This document shows, piece by piece, positions 37,104 through 48,809 of a stretch of DNA of 64,000 nucleotides. The number at the start of each line of letters is the position of its first letter. The first letter of the stretch is position 1. The position numbers were made by a program, and so were the translations under genes. The notes beneath the pieces were generated by a model, which was given only the letters and a program-made list of their open reading frames with translations, made no database searches and was not told the origin of the DNA. Origin of the DNA: Solanum dulcamara (lineage: Eukaryota; Streptophyta; Magnoliopsida; Solanales; Solanaceae); NCBI RefSeq assembly GCF_947179165.1, contig NC_077237.1, positions 60,309,523-60,373,522 on the forward strand, in the 5' to 3' direction.

Positions 37104-37708
37104 CTACAAAACATACAAAGTATATAAAAGAAAACTCAAACCCATAGGCACAATGGTTTGTCTATAGCGTATACATCCTTCAAATTAAGCACATAAGCAT
37201 GAGCGTCCAAGTGGGACGTGGCCCTTTCGGACTCTGGGTGGTCTTTCTAATGGGCCCAACATGCCTTAGATGTTGGATCAACTTAGTTCAATGCGCGAAT
37301 CAGGATTTTGGTAATGCTCTTCGCTAGGTTGACTAAGAGTAGTCTTTATTTTAGTATACTAGTAACCCAAGCGGACAACTCGGGCTGGAGGAAGTTAGCG
37401 ACTAATGATCATCCAGTGATCAACTCATTTCGTCAGGGTACCCCCTAAGAACATTTGGATTCAATGGTTGTAACCCACATAACCATCATTTAAGTAAGGG
37501 GAAAAAATGATGCCAAGTGGCAAAAGTATGCTATGCATGCTATGCCAGTTCAATATTCGTAATTTTAAACATATACGAAGCAAATAAAGAAAGTAAATTA
37601 TAATTTAAACATTTAAGGCACAAATAAATAAAGTAAATTACTAATTATTACATTCCCGAATAGTTAGTCAAGTAAGTTGGTCAAATCTAATGGTTAGAAC
37701 CTAATTAC
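37104..37708 (-). other. Tat 5' leader, noncoding
   Basis: Between the primer site and ORF1. No reading frame. Includes a C/G-richer segment at 37,190-37,500 with no recognised element. Confidence 0.6.
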
Positions 37709-37726
37709 TCCCCAGCAGAGTCGTCA
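37709..37726 (-). other. Primer-binding site of the Tat element
   Basis: On the minus strand TGACGACTCTGCTGGGGA starts four bases after the LTR end. It is close to TGGCGACTCTGCTGGGGA, which I recall as the tRNA-Arg-type primer site of Ogre/Tat elements (one mismatch, G to A). The tRNA assignment is from memory. Confidence 0.75.
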
Positions 37727-38879
37727 TTTCTGTTATGTTGGAAAAAGATGGTTTAAAATTAATTTCAACTTTATGGAGAAAAAATCAATTTTAGTAAAAG
37801 AAAAGTCGTCACTTAATTTTTTAAAGAAATTAAGAAAACTTAATTTAAAAGACCCTAACAGATTTAAGTCTTAAAAATTCAGAAAAAAATGTACGAGGTT
37901 CATATTACTATTTGAAGAAGGTTTTAGCACTTAAAATAGCCGTTAACATGCGGTTGTCCAATGATTTAAAAATTATTTGACTAACTTTGAGAAAATGTGT
38001 TTTAACAATAATCGAATCATTAAACAATTTGAAAAAAATATAAATTTTAAAATATTTAAGATAATTTATAAGAGTAATAGACTTGGTATAAAAATGATTA
38101 AATAAAAGAGGGATCATTTAAATGAAACAAACGATCATAAAATATGATTTCTCTTCAAGAGATTTAATCAAGTTAAACTAAACAATTAATGCAGAATTTA
38201 ATATAGGATAAATAAATATTATTAACTAATTAAATAAGAGTAAAAGGCAAACGAAAATAATAGAAATTAGTGATATATTCAAATGAAATAATATAGTGTT
38301 CATATTCTTCGGATCAGCGCCGGCTTATTAGTCGGAAGACAAACATATAGTGTTTTGTCATTTTTCTGCTCGGGTCGACTTTCATCATTTCCGAATGGCC
38401 TATCTACCCCTACCCCTCCTAGGTTATTTATTATTATAATCTTAAAATGATTTAAAAGAAATAATAAAATCTAACGTCCTAAAAGGTGTCTAACGTCCCA
38501 ACTTAATATTCAAGAGGCATTAGACGTACTATTAGGGTAGATTTTAGACTAAAAAAAATATAAGTATCCTAATTAGACACATCGTCAAATAAAAAACAGA
38601 TAGGACAAGCATTTAACACGTAAAATCTCAAATAAGCCTCTACATTAATTAATTAATTAACATACTTGAAAACACAGATAAGTTGTGAAGGTCATAATGA
38701 TTATGTATGTGTATACAATCAAACATAGGTATCGTAAATATAAAAATTTGAATAACATGGAGGCAAATTTTAATATTTAGACATATGAGGGCAATTTTAA
38801 TTATTAAAATGATTATAAAAAAACAGAAGGCATGCTTGACAATTTTAGTTATTAACTAATAATGTTTATAAGTCCTATT

Positions 38880-39720
38880 AATATTATTTTAGTTAATAAC
38901 ATGCTGAAGATTTATTAAAATACCATAGATATGGTTTCTAAATGAAATGAAAACTTATTAAAATGTAGACATGATTTCAAAATGGAATAATACAATAAAT
39001 ATTTGTTAGAATCTTATAGACATGGTTTCTATACGTAATATCATGATAAACATTTATTAAAATTCGATAGGCATAGTTTCGATATAAGAATAATATGATA
39101 AATAATTATTAAAATTCTGTTGGTGTGAATTCTAAATAAAATATCAAAGAGAAATCTTTTAATCCTATAGACATGATTTCTATATGACATACCAAAATAT
39201 TTATTAAAATCTACTTACAATTTCTATACCCAAATGGCATGCTTTCAAGCTAGGAATTATTTCATATTGAAACTACCTAATAATATTTTGCCAATATTTA
39301 TTACATCCATATAACGAGCTTAAAAATATTCAATAAGGCCCATAACACTATAAATACTTAAATACTCATTAAGTCCAATAAACATGATTTGCTATATGAT
39401 ATTTAACATAAAATTCTATGCACATGATTTCTAAATGATTAGCATGTTCAAAAATATTAATTAAAATATATATAGACATGATATATTAAAATTGTAAATC
39501 CTATGGACATGATGTCTATATAAAATGGTATGTTAAAAATATTAATTAAATTATATATGGACATCCTATATTAAAATTATAAAATTCTATGGGCATGACA
39601 TCTATATGAATTGGTATTCAAATCTAAATATGATTGTAATCATGCTCAAAATCATTTAGTAGATCCTACATATATAATGTCTAAATAGTTAATATAACAA
39701 AATTATTGTTTGAAACTATA
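38880..39720 (-). repeat. LTR minisatellite (inverted counterpart)
   Basis: Units built on TTAAAATCCTATAGACATGA followed by TTTCTAAATGA and a spacer of similar length, in the orientation opposite to 23,200-24,060. Present in both LTR copies, so it was in the ancestor. Confidence 0.8.
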
Positions 39721-42461
39721 AACATGATTTTAAGTTTAAAAGACAAGTTATAATGCAAAAATATCATCAAAGTAATTATTCTAATGAGATTTAAAATTTA
39801 ATAAACAAAGATAACACATAAAATAGATAAATTATTTTGGAACATATATGATGATAAACGATATTTAACAAACTATCCTTAGATCATTTTATTTTATTTT
39901 ATTTTATTGTTTTTTATTAAAGCAAACATCTTGTAAAAATAAAATATTTATATCGTGAACAAATGAACCTAAGCATGTGGATATGACTATTATAACTAGA
40001 TCACATGTATCTCAAGCACACATAAATTTATGATAAACTAAAAAAAAAAAATCAAGTAGCAAGTATATTCCCTCCACATGTATTTTCCCCTTTTTATTAT
40101 ATACAGAATTTATTATTACATGCCAAAATAATCAAGAAAGAACAATATACAAAAAGAAATAATAAAATAAAAACTAAAACTATCTGAATCCTGTTCCAAA
40201 TGAACTCTTCATGTCTTGAATTTTGAAATTCAAACCCTGCTAAACCATAAAAAAAATACAAGTAGTATACAAATAATATAGAAGTATAACATGATTATAT
40301 GATTTTACTTCAAAAAAGTAAACAAGCAAGGCAAGAACATTTTTTTCAAAATAATAAGCTAACACATAAAGAAAGGTTAGAACTAACCTGTATATTTTAG
40401 TTAGGAAAAATAAGTAAATAAAAATCCAAACCGTGAAGACAAGCTAGAAACAGATATCAAAGTATGCTGGAAACCCTTTTGTTTTTGTTTGAGGTATTTT
40501 TAAAAATATGAAGTAAAAAATATTTTCTTTTCTTTTCTTTCTTTTTCTCTCCGTCTGTGTCTGTGTGTCTATCTCCTTCTCTTTTTATAGGGATAAACCC
40601 ATGGGTAAAAGACAATGAAATCAACAAAGACAACTAGCTAGATTTTTAATTTCAAACCTTTGCCAAATAAGTCAGTGAGAGAGTATTCCATTTCAAAGAA
40701 GATGGCAAGATTTTCAAAATTTTGTCAACCAAATCAAATCGGATATGCTTTCCGAGATTTGATCCGAATTTATTCAAAAAGATCTTTCAAAAGTCAAAAA
40801 GTTATGCCTAGAGGGACCCACTATCAATATGTAGAAGAAACTAATTGATTACATTTAGAAGAAGCTAATTGATTATAGGTAGTAATCAATTATTGATTAC
40901 TATAACAGGAATAATTGAGAACATCAATTATAAGAACATCAATTGTATATACTATTAAAAGGAAAAATTAATTAAGGAATATCACATCTTACCATAAATG
41001 AACTCCATAATCAAATAGCTAATCGACAAATTAGATTACACACAATTAAACTAAATACAAAATTTATTCAAAAGCTACTAAATCAGTTAAGGAAATGAAA
41101 TGTGTAAAAACCAAGGGCATAATCAGTATACCAAAGGCTTTAATAATGCTTAAATCAATGCAAACCATACTAAAATTAACAAAATACTTTAGCAAATTCG
41201 AAGCTCATTTACACAAAAATGGAGGTTTCATACTAAACAATTTAACACCAAACAAATTCACTTTAGATTTCAGAATCGTTCAAGGACGCAATAATGAGTT
41301 TGAACAGAATCAACAGCGAGTTTGAACAGAATCAACAGCCCAACATTCGCACGAAAACAAAAATCTGTAAAAAGGAGTCTACTGTGAAAAGATCTAAGTC
41401 TTCCAAGCAAAGAACCTATTAAGAACACCGCATATAAAATGTAATCAGCCCAACATGCACGCAATAATCATAAAAGGAGTATGAACTTTCAGATCTATTC
41501 ATAAAGAAACAATAATATATAGTAAATAAGATTTAAACAAAACCATACCAAGACGGATCTACGAAGCTCCGTCTTTTGTAAAATGGTCTGGCTAGTGGTG
41601 TCATTGTTGATTGTTTTTCGCAGGGAGCAAGGTGTCAGGGGTCGTTTAGCGGTGTTGTTCATAGGAGAAGCAGCAGCGATGATGGTGGTTTATTTTTTTA
41701 CCGTTGGCTACTGCGTTAGAGGGAGACGGCGACGTTGGTGTTGGTGCTTGGTCGGAGCAGCAGCGGCGAGGGTCTTAATGGGGAGGAGGAGCGCGGTGGG
41801 TCTTTGCTCGTCTCTATGGCGAGATCTCGTCGGAGACGGAGTGAATGAGGTCGTTTGGTTGTCTTCGCCGGCAGAGAGGAATAGCGTTCTCTCCGGTGAA
41901 GGAGAGACGCGACAGCGATTCTTTTGTCTTCACTGTTTCGCCGGAGATAGAGATAGGGAGGTGCGGCGGTGGTTCTTTTGTCTTCACCGGCGGGAGTATG
42001 ACAGCGATAGGGGAGAGTGAGTGAGAAATATCAGCAAGGGTGAGAGAGAGAGAGGTGTGAGGGAGGCGACGACCCTTTTCTCTTTTGGAGAAGATGAAGG
42101 GTAAGGGAGAATAGATAGAGATAAAGAGAGACAAATGATTTCTTCTTTTTTCCAGAAGAGAATAATAAGATTAGTTTAGGGTTTTGGGTATTTGGTAATT
42201 AGAAATAGAAAGTGCAATCTTAGCCGTTCATCAATTTTGATGAGCGGTTGGGACTTGGTCTTGATATTTGATAAAGATGATATGGATGAGTGTGATTAAA
42301 AGACCGACTTAAGATTTGAATTTGGGTCATATTGAATTTAATTTAGGCTAAAGTTAAAATGAATTGAATAAAATGACTATACTTAAAATAAACTGGAGAA
42401 AAAATGAATAGATTGCTATCTAATTAGTAATCATAATATATATTGAATAAGTAAAATCATA

Positions 42462-42463
<2 letters not shown>

Positions 42464-42522
<59 letters not shown>
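42464..42522. repeat. (TA)n microsatellite within the 5' LTR
   Basis: Nearly 60 bp of pure TA, homologous in position to 7,769-7,811 but longer. Confidence 0.95.
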
Positions 42523-42525
<3 letters not shown>

Positions 42526-43001
42526 CGTACGTATGTATATAATATGTACTAAAATAGATGCGTAATTAATATAGTTAACTAAAATATATAATAAACTTAA
42601 TTAAATAATAACTTTATATTCAAATGTATACAAGACGTATTAAAATAGTTGTGTAATATGTATATATTAATATCAATAAGTAAATTATAAAATAAACTTA
42701 GTTAAGTAATATTTTTTATAAAGAAAATACACACATATATAATGTATACTAAATAGACATATAAAAATATTCGAACATAGGAAGCTCGTTATTTTAAAAA
42801 AATAATAATAAAGATAATAGTTATAATATTAATAAATAGCAAAAATATTATAAATTACGAATGTCAAAATATATAATTTATTGGGTAAAACTAAATATAA
42901 ATTTATTTATTTAATAAAAAAAAATTGAAAAGTGCCTATTTATTAATATAGTGATCCGAAAAGTAGTTATGGATTGATCAAAATTGGGTGTCAGCAGTAC
43001 G

Positions 43002-43878
43002 TCTAACGCCTCTTAGACATTAAGTTGGGCGTTAGACATCTATTAAGACGTTAGTTTTTGTTATTTCTATTAGATCGCTTCAGAATTATAATAATAAATA
43101 AACCTAGGAAGGATAGATAGACCCTTGGAAAATGATAGAAGTCGATCCAAGCAGAAAAATGACAAAACACTATATTTTTGTCTTCCGATTAACAAGCCGA
43201 TGTTGATCCGAAGAATATGAGTACATAAATATTTTATCCCGTCTACTTTTAAGTATTTCCGTTTGTATATATTTGGGGTAGTTTAATATTTTAAAAAACT
43301 AAAATAATTTCCTTTAGGCCTTACTAATTTCTATTATTTCACTTGTCTTTACTCTTATTTAATTAGTTGATGATATTTATTTATCCTGTGCTAATTCTAA
43401 CATTAATTGTATAGTTTAACTTAATTAAATCCCTTGAGGAGAGACCTTTCTAATGATCATTTATTTCATTTAAAAGATTTATTTAAATTATCCCTCTTTT
43501 ATTTAATTATTTTTATACTAAATTTATCTCTCTTGTAAATTATTCTAAATGTTTTAAAATTTATATTCCTTTCAAACTGTTTAATGCTTCGATTGTTGTT
43601 AACCACATTTTCCAAAGTTAGACAAAAATAAGAATTTTCAAATTGTTAGACAACTGCATGTTATCGGCTATTTTAAGTGCTAAAACCTTCTTAAAATGGT
43701 AATATGAACCTTGTATCTTTTTTTCTGAATTTTTAAGACCTAAATCTGTTATGGTCTTTTAAATTAAGTTTTCTTAATTTCTTTAAAAAATTAAGTAGCG
43801 ACTCTTCTCTTTTTTAAAATTAATTTTTTCTCTATAAAGTTGAAATTAATTTTAAACCGTCTATTTTTCGACATAACA
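43002..43878 (+). mobile_element. Tat/Ogre-like solo LTR, segment 4 (3' end)
   Basis: Starts GTCTAACGCCTCTTAGACAT, exactly where segment 3 stops relative to the intact LTR, and is the inverted match of 37,731-38,526 (CTTCCGATTAACAAGCCGAT near 43,182; CATGTTATCGGCTATTTTAA near 43,658). It ends TTTTTCGACATAACA at 43,878 and is followed directly by the palindrome array, with no primer site. Together with the array on both sides, this makes it a solo LTR. Confidence 0.9.
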
Positions 43879-43881
43879 ACA

Positions 43882-44046
43882 TCAATAATATCATAACCCC
43901 TTATAGATAGTGTGATGATATCATGACCAAAGGATTGAAGAATCGAAGCATGCATCAATAATACCATGATAATATGTAGGCATATTGTGATGGTATCATG
44001 AAAGTCTCACTAAAGAATTGAAGCAACAATCAATAATATCATAACA
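43882..44046 (+). repeat. Palindrome array, block B
   Basis: Units CAATAATATCATAACC...TGATGATATCAT (43,888-43,932) and CAATAATACCATGATAATAT...TGATGGTATCAT (43,965-44,000), plus a half unit to 44,050, with the spacer GAATTGAAGCA. This is the same orientation and spacer as block A, of which it is the far side of the LTR insertion. Confidence 0.85.
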
Positions 44047-44690
44047 ATATATACAAAATTAAATTGTGGTGAAAAAAATAAAAGATATTATGATTTGAGA
44101 AAAAAAATGAATGGAAAAGGAACAAAAATAATCAAAAAAAGAAAAAGAGAAAAGAAAAGAAAATAAAGAAATAAGAAAAGAAAAGGAATAGAAAATAAAG
44201 AAATTGAAAAATAAAATAAAAAATGCAAAAATAGAAGGAATAGGAAAAAAAAAGTGGAAAAAGAAAAAATAAAGAAAAAAAATACAGAAAAATAAATGAA
44301 TAAAGAAATAAATGAGAATTAAGGGAAACTAAAAAAAAGAAAAGGAATATATAAAATATATTTATTAATAATTTTGATTTTAATACATAAATTAGTAATT
44401 TTAGTTTTTTTAATTACTTCTTGTTGTACTCTAATTATTAATTTTCCTACATTTTTATTAGTATAAAAAAGGTTAGCTACTACATTTGTTTTTGAATTTT
44501 ATTGTATTTTTAAAAAAGACAAAAAAACAATGAAAAGAAAAGTTGAACCAAAGCCAAAATAAAAAAAGTGTTGAGCTGAGGAGAGAGAAAAATATCACTG
44601 GGTAATTATTGAAGGGGAATCAGAGTAAGGAGGTAACTACTTGTAAATCGTTTCTCTTTTTGAGTACAAGTATTCATTTCCCAAAAAAAA
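44047..44690. repeat. A-rich arm and AT-rich spacer
   Basis: 44,047-44,340 is a run of AAAAGAAAAGAAAATAAAG-like text. Its start, AAATTGTGGTGAAAAAAATA followed by TATTATGATTTGAGA, is the inverted match of 6,137-6,180. 44,340-44,690 is AT-rich without a recognisable element. No gene. Confidence 0.6.
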
Positions 44691-44895
44691 TACACTTAAT
44701 GGGCTGAATCTAAATAATTAAAATTCAGATTTTCAATAAGTGCAATCGAATGAGGCCTAAGACTCTATTCTAGATCCTAATGATTAAACCTATTTAGATC
44801 AATTAAGTGCTTCAAATCTTAATAAAAATAAATGTACTTAAAGGTCTAATGTCTGAACCATTCAGATTCAAGCCTCCATTAACGACAAACAAATA
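44690..44895. mobile_element. hAT-like MITE terminal pieces
   Basis: TGGGCTGAATCTAAATAATT with AAAATTCAGA and GCAATCGAATGAGGCC ends at 44,757. A second terminus-like piece, CCATTCAGATTC... CCTCCATTAACGACAAACAA, ends near 44,895. Both resemble the ends of the MITE type at 4,887 but in the reverse orientation. They look like two right ends in tandem; boundaries and target duplications are not clear. Confidence 0.45.
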
Positions 44896-44996
44896 AAACC
44901 GAAGAAAGAGATGTAGAAATAGAAATTGCTTCTGAAATGAAGGGGACTAAACAAAAACAAGAGGACTGAAAATTCTTAAGAAGTCATTCATGTTGG

Positions 44997-47140
44997 TTTT
45001 TGCCACGACGATCAAAACCCTGAAGGGCTCCAACCAAGCCTCTTGTTCATATTATAAGAATACATAAGGTAAAGTAAATGCGGAAACATCATAGAAAAGG
45101 AGTCTTAACATAAAACGTAAGGAAAATATGATCCGACTACATAAGACTCTACAAAATTGTCCAACAATGCCTCTAATCATAAACGTGGGCGGGGGGCTAA
45201 GACATGTCCCTAGCTCACCCGCACAATGAAACATAACAAGAGTCTTTGAAAATAAGAACAACAACTCATAACTTGTCCCCGATATATGAGGAATCACCAA
45301 GACTTCGTCAATAGAAAGCTCACAAGCCACGCATGGGAAAGTGATCCTCAACCTCAACCCCTACATTATGAGACAATGTAGAAAACAATATGCGTTAGAA
45401 CTTTGAATATACTAATTTTGAGGGCATGACATGCAACTTAAATAATGAGATGCAATGATCAAGTAAGTACATAATAAGATAAGAAAAGTAAAGACGTGAG
45501 AGAATCATGATGATCAAGGCATTTGAAAAGCATAGTTAAGATTGTGAAAATACATAAGAAATCATACATATGTGGGATATGAACCATAACCGACAATAAG
45601 ACCATTCGAGCTATAATATAGAATTCCGATGTTACCACTAAACCGGAAAAATGGAAATCTACTTTCCAAGATAGACTCTACCCCGCTTAGCGGGTCATAA
45701 CGTACGCTATATGTGGATCCACTAGCTAAGTCATAAGGAAACCTACAGTGGCACGTAGTTATGAGACAATAGACATTACATAAGACCCCGTACATCGAGC
45801 CCCTACCTCAAGTCATCATTAGGTGCTAAGTCAAATCCCACGGAATACATAACATAGTAATCATACTTACCATATATCATAAACTTATTCATAAACTTCA
45901 TAATTAATAGAGTAATTCATTTCATAACGTACTTGTAATATGAGAATTGTCTTTTCATCATTACAATCATATTTGCATAATTCATATAGTTATGTCCTAG
46001 GTCACCACATAGGGTCCTAAGTCACCTTACTACATAACTTGCATGAAATTCATACCTTGAACGTACTTGTGATTCTTGATCACAATTCATACTTGAATTT
46101 AGAGTAAAACTCATATGAATAATCAATTTGAATGAAAATCATGATAGTACCTTGAAATCATTGGATTCATAATCATACTTCATACTTAATCATAGAAAAT
46201 AGGCTTCATGCATGGGCAATCATGATTGAACTTAAAATCATGTAATTCATATAGAAATATACTTATAATGATCAAATATAATGATTAAAAACATAATTTA
46301 AACAGACCAATGCAATTCATAAGATTAGAGTTACAAATCCAATTGAAATTCATGAAATTTTGAGTAGAAACCTTGGGGGTGAAAGGGATCCATGGATCAA
46401 TCCCAACATACTTTGATCGAATTTGACCTTTGAATTGAAAAAGAAGACTTGTTCTTGAAGAAACCCTAGCCAAAAGCTTGATGAAGAAGATGAACTTTGG
46501 AGGAGCCTTGAGAGAGAAGTCTTTTAGTTGATTGGGAGTTAATGAGGGAAAAGTATATATTAAAGAGTATTTAGGGTATTTTCATACTGAATCTAGTCCC
46601 AAAAACGTTCACATACATTAATAAAAGAATAGAGAAAGACTAAAATACCCCTCATTTAACTGAAGCTGGGACTCACCACGGAGGACCCATCACGGCCTGT
46701 GATGCTCATCACAGTCCGTGGTGGTGTCCGTGATGTTTGACTTGATCTTGAATATTTGAGAGTTGTAGAAAAAGTTTCAGAACTTTCTTCACGAGACCCT
46801 TCACGGTCCATGAAGTGCACCACGAGATGTGAAGAGTGGGCGTGGTGCAGGCCTTGCAGGGTGACCTGTAGGAGTGACTTCCACGAAACTCATCACTATC
46901 CGTGAAACGTTCCATGGCCCATGGTGGTCAATCATGGTCCTTGCCTTGGGTCATGTTTTCAAGCTTCAGGGGAGGGGTCACCTCGGGAGGCTTCACGGCC
47001 CGTGGTGCCCATCACGGCCCGTGATGGCCTCCGTGGTCATCACCTGGTGCCGAAATTGCATCTTCTTCAGATTTTCATGTTTTGATCCTCATTTTTCGAC
47101 TTTTCAGATCTTACAGTTTAATGTCTAACATCGTGACATC
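44997..47140 (-). mobile_element. Ty3/gypsy LTR, about 2.1 kb, incomplete ends
   Basis: Collinear with 55,894-58,078 over most of its length: CTGAAGGGCTCCAACCAAGC + CTCTTGTTCATATTATAAG; GGCTAAGACATGTCCCTAGC + TCACC; CCTACATTATGAGACAATGT; TATGTGGGATATGAACCATA; TAATATGAGAATTGTCTTTT. Solanaceae gypsy LTRs carry this text on the minus strand before a Met primer site. Ends do not match cleanly, so it is a truncated or diverged LTR. It contains an array of CACGGCCCGTG palindromes at 46,673-47,042. Frames at 45,052-45,357 and 45,562-45,795 are not genes. Confidence 0.75.
46673..47042. repeat. Cluster of CACGG-CCGTG palindromes in the LTR
   Basis: Imperfect palindromes recur: CCATCACGGCCTGTGATG, CATCACAGTCCGTGGTG, TTCACGGTCCATGAAG, CATCACTATCCGTGAAAC, CATGGCCCATGGTGG, TTCACGGCCCGTGGTG and CATCACGGCCCGTGATGG. 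They are separated by 10-70 bp. Confidence 0.85.
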
Positions 47141-48780
47141 CCTTATATATGTAAATTTGTTCAAAACCTTATTTTTGATTCCTTTTTTGTAATTGGCGCC
47201 ACTCGAGGCTAAATTTAGAGATGATAGAACCTACTAATTTTTTAAAACCATCCTTTAGTGAATTTAATTAATTATTATCACATGGTACATTTTGTAACAA
47301 AAACCTTAGCATGTTTTGATCGTATAAATTACACTATGGTGTACATTCTACAAACAACTGGAATGGACTGAGATCGGATGGACAACTTTGATTTTAATTA
47401 ACTGAAAAATGAAAGGTAAAAAAAAATGATTTTAGGGATAATTACACCAGTGACCATTCGATATTTTTGTTTTTCAAAAAAAAAATAGCCATGGCCTTTT
47501 GTTTTACAAAAAAAAATGGCCACGGCCTTTACTTTGTCACATATTGCCATTTTTTGCGGCTGCATTACTTTGGCCATTTTCTTTCTTATTTTAAAAAAAT
47601 AAAAAACTTTTTTTTGTTGTGCTATTTAAAGAACAAAAAATTGTTGTTTTAATTTATTTTTTTGCTCCTTTTTAAACTGTTTTTCTTTTATAATTGTTTC
47701 ACTTTTTTGTGAAAAAAATAAATATTTATGTCGTTTTATTAGTTTTTGATTATTTCTTTATTTATTAAGATGTGAATGCATGATAGTCAAATAAATATCG
47801 ATATATTATATAATTATTTATATAATATCGATACATATTTATACACATTTATACAATACCGCTATATTACATATACATTTGTACATTATATATACATGTT
47901 TATATATCATTTATACAATATTGGTACATATTTATATACGATTTAATACAATATCGATACATTACATATACACTACATAACTATTTATACAATATCGATA
48001 CATTATATAACTATTTATAAAGAATCGATACGTTACATATCACTACATAACTGTTTGTGTATTATATATACATGTTTTTACACCATTTATATAATATTGA
48101 TAGATGAAAAAAATTCCATGAAAAAAATTTTGAAATGAAAAAAAATATTGTGTATTGGATGTCATCTTCAATTGGTGTATTGGATGTACCTTTTCAAGTG
48201 GGCCCCACTTGTAAGTGGGCAACTTGCCCACTTGGTATTTGCTCTTCTTAACCATGCCAAAATGTATTGAACAGACATAATAATAGATACATACTTCTCC
48301 TCTGTTTTCCTTTCTTTTCTTTACTCTCTCTATATACTTTTACTCTCTTTATGTTATAAATTATCAAGTCAGTTAATTTATAACAAAAATGATATTTTTT
48401 ATTTTAAAAAAACACACAAAAAAAAGGGAAAATGAAAAAGGAAGCAAAAAAGGTCTAATGGCCTTGAGCCATGCAGTGTTCAGCACATGACCTATTTTTG
48501 GCCATTTTTTTGTGTAAATAGAAGCATGGCAATATTTATTGTAAATTAATTACTTTATTATATATGTGTGTGTGAAATTATCCCATTATTTTATTGTTTG
48601 ATTGTGTTAATTTGAAATGGATTTTGTATTAGATTGGTTCAAAAATTGTGTTGCAATCATAAAGGTGGTGCATTTAATTAAAATATAGTTAAATATCATA
48701 TAATTATGTTATTAATGAAGAACAATTTTTTACCTGAAATGACGTTATTAATGAAGGGCTATAAATATTAGTCTACTGCT
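47141..48780. other. AT-rich intergenic spacer with ATCGATACATT repeats
   Basis: No gene seen. 47,790-48,115 is a degenerate tandem field of CAATATCGATACATTATAT and ACTATTTATACA words. 47,400-47,700 has homopolymer-rich text. 48,620-48,780 may be the tail of an intron before the exon-like fragment at 48,810. Confidence 0.6.
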
Positions 48781-48809
48781 GCATCCATTGGACAATGCGT
48801 TGTTTGCAG

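Larger units (their letters stand above)
24380..42996 (-). mobile_element. Tat/Ogre-like Ty3/gypsy element, 18.6 kb, no 3' LTR seen
   Basis: Inserted head-to-tail inverted within the + strand LTR of its own family. Target sequence GTAAG (24,375-24,379) and GTACG (42,997-43,001) flank it, a 5-bp duplication with one mismatch. On the minus strand: 5' LTR 42,996-37,731, primer site, ORF1, gag, protease with G-patch, RT-RNase H, second RNase H, integrase, then a 3.6-kb 3' region with two minisatellites. A Tat lineage call rests on ORF1 before gag, the G-patch, the second RNase H after RT and the long LTR. A 5.27-kb 3' LTR would be expected at the left end but is not there. Confidence 0.88.
37731..42996 (-). 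mobile_element. 5' LTR of the Tat element, 5,266 bp
   Basis: On the minus strand it starts TGCTGACACCCAATTTTGAT (42,996) and ends CAACATAACA (37,731), with TG...CA termini next to the primer site. In order it contains a (TA)n run, a telo-box-like AAACCCTAAACTAATC (about 42,170), a CT/GC-rich leader-like island (41,560-42,130), a purine-rich tract (40,520-40,600) and an inverted minisatellite. It is collinear with the + strand solo LTR throughout. The GC-rich frames at 41,583-42,020 (+) and 41,814-42,134 (-) sit in this island and have no protein resemblance. Confidence 0.9.

Noticed and set aside
41583..42134. GC-rich open frames on both strands
   Set aside because: They sit in the leader-like island of the Tat LTR. 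The homologous part of the other LTR copy does not keep these frames open, and the peptides have no family resemblance.
4887..44757. One giant hAT transposon bounded by GGCCTCATTTG ends
   Set aside because: The ends share only a short motif, the flanks show no 8-bp duplication, and both sites also fit small MITEs. Kept only as a possibility under the inverted-arm finding.
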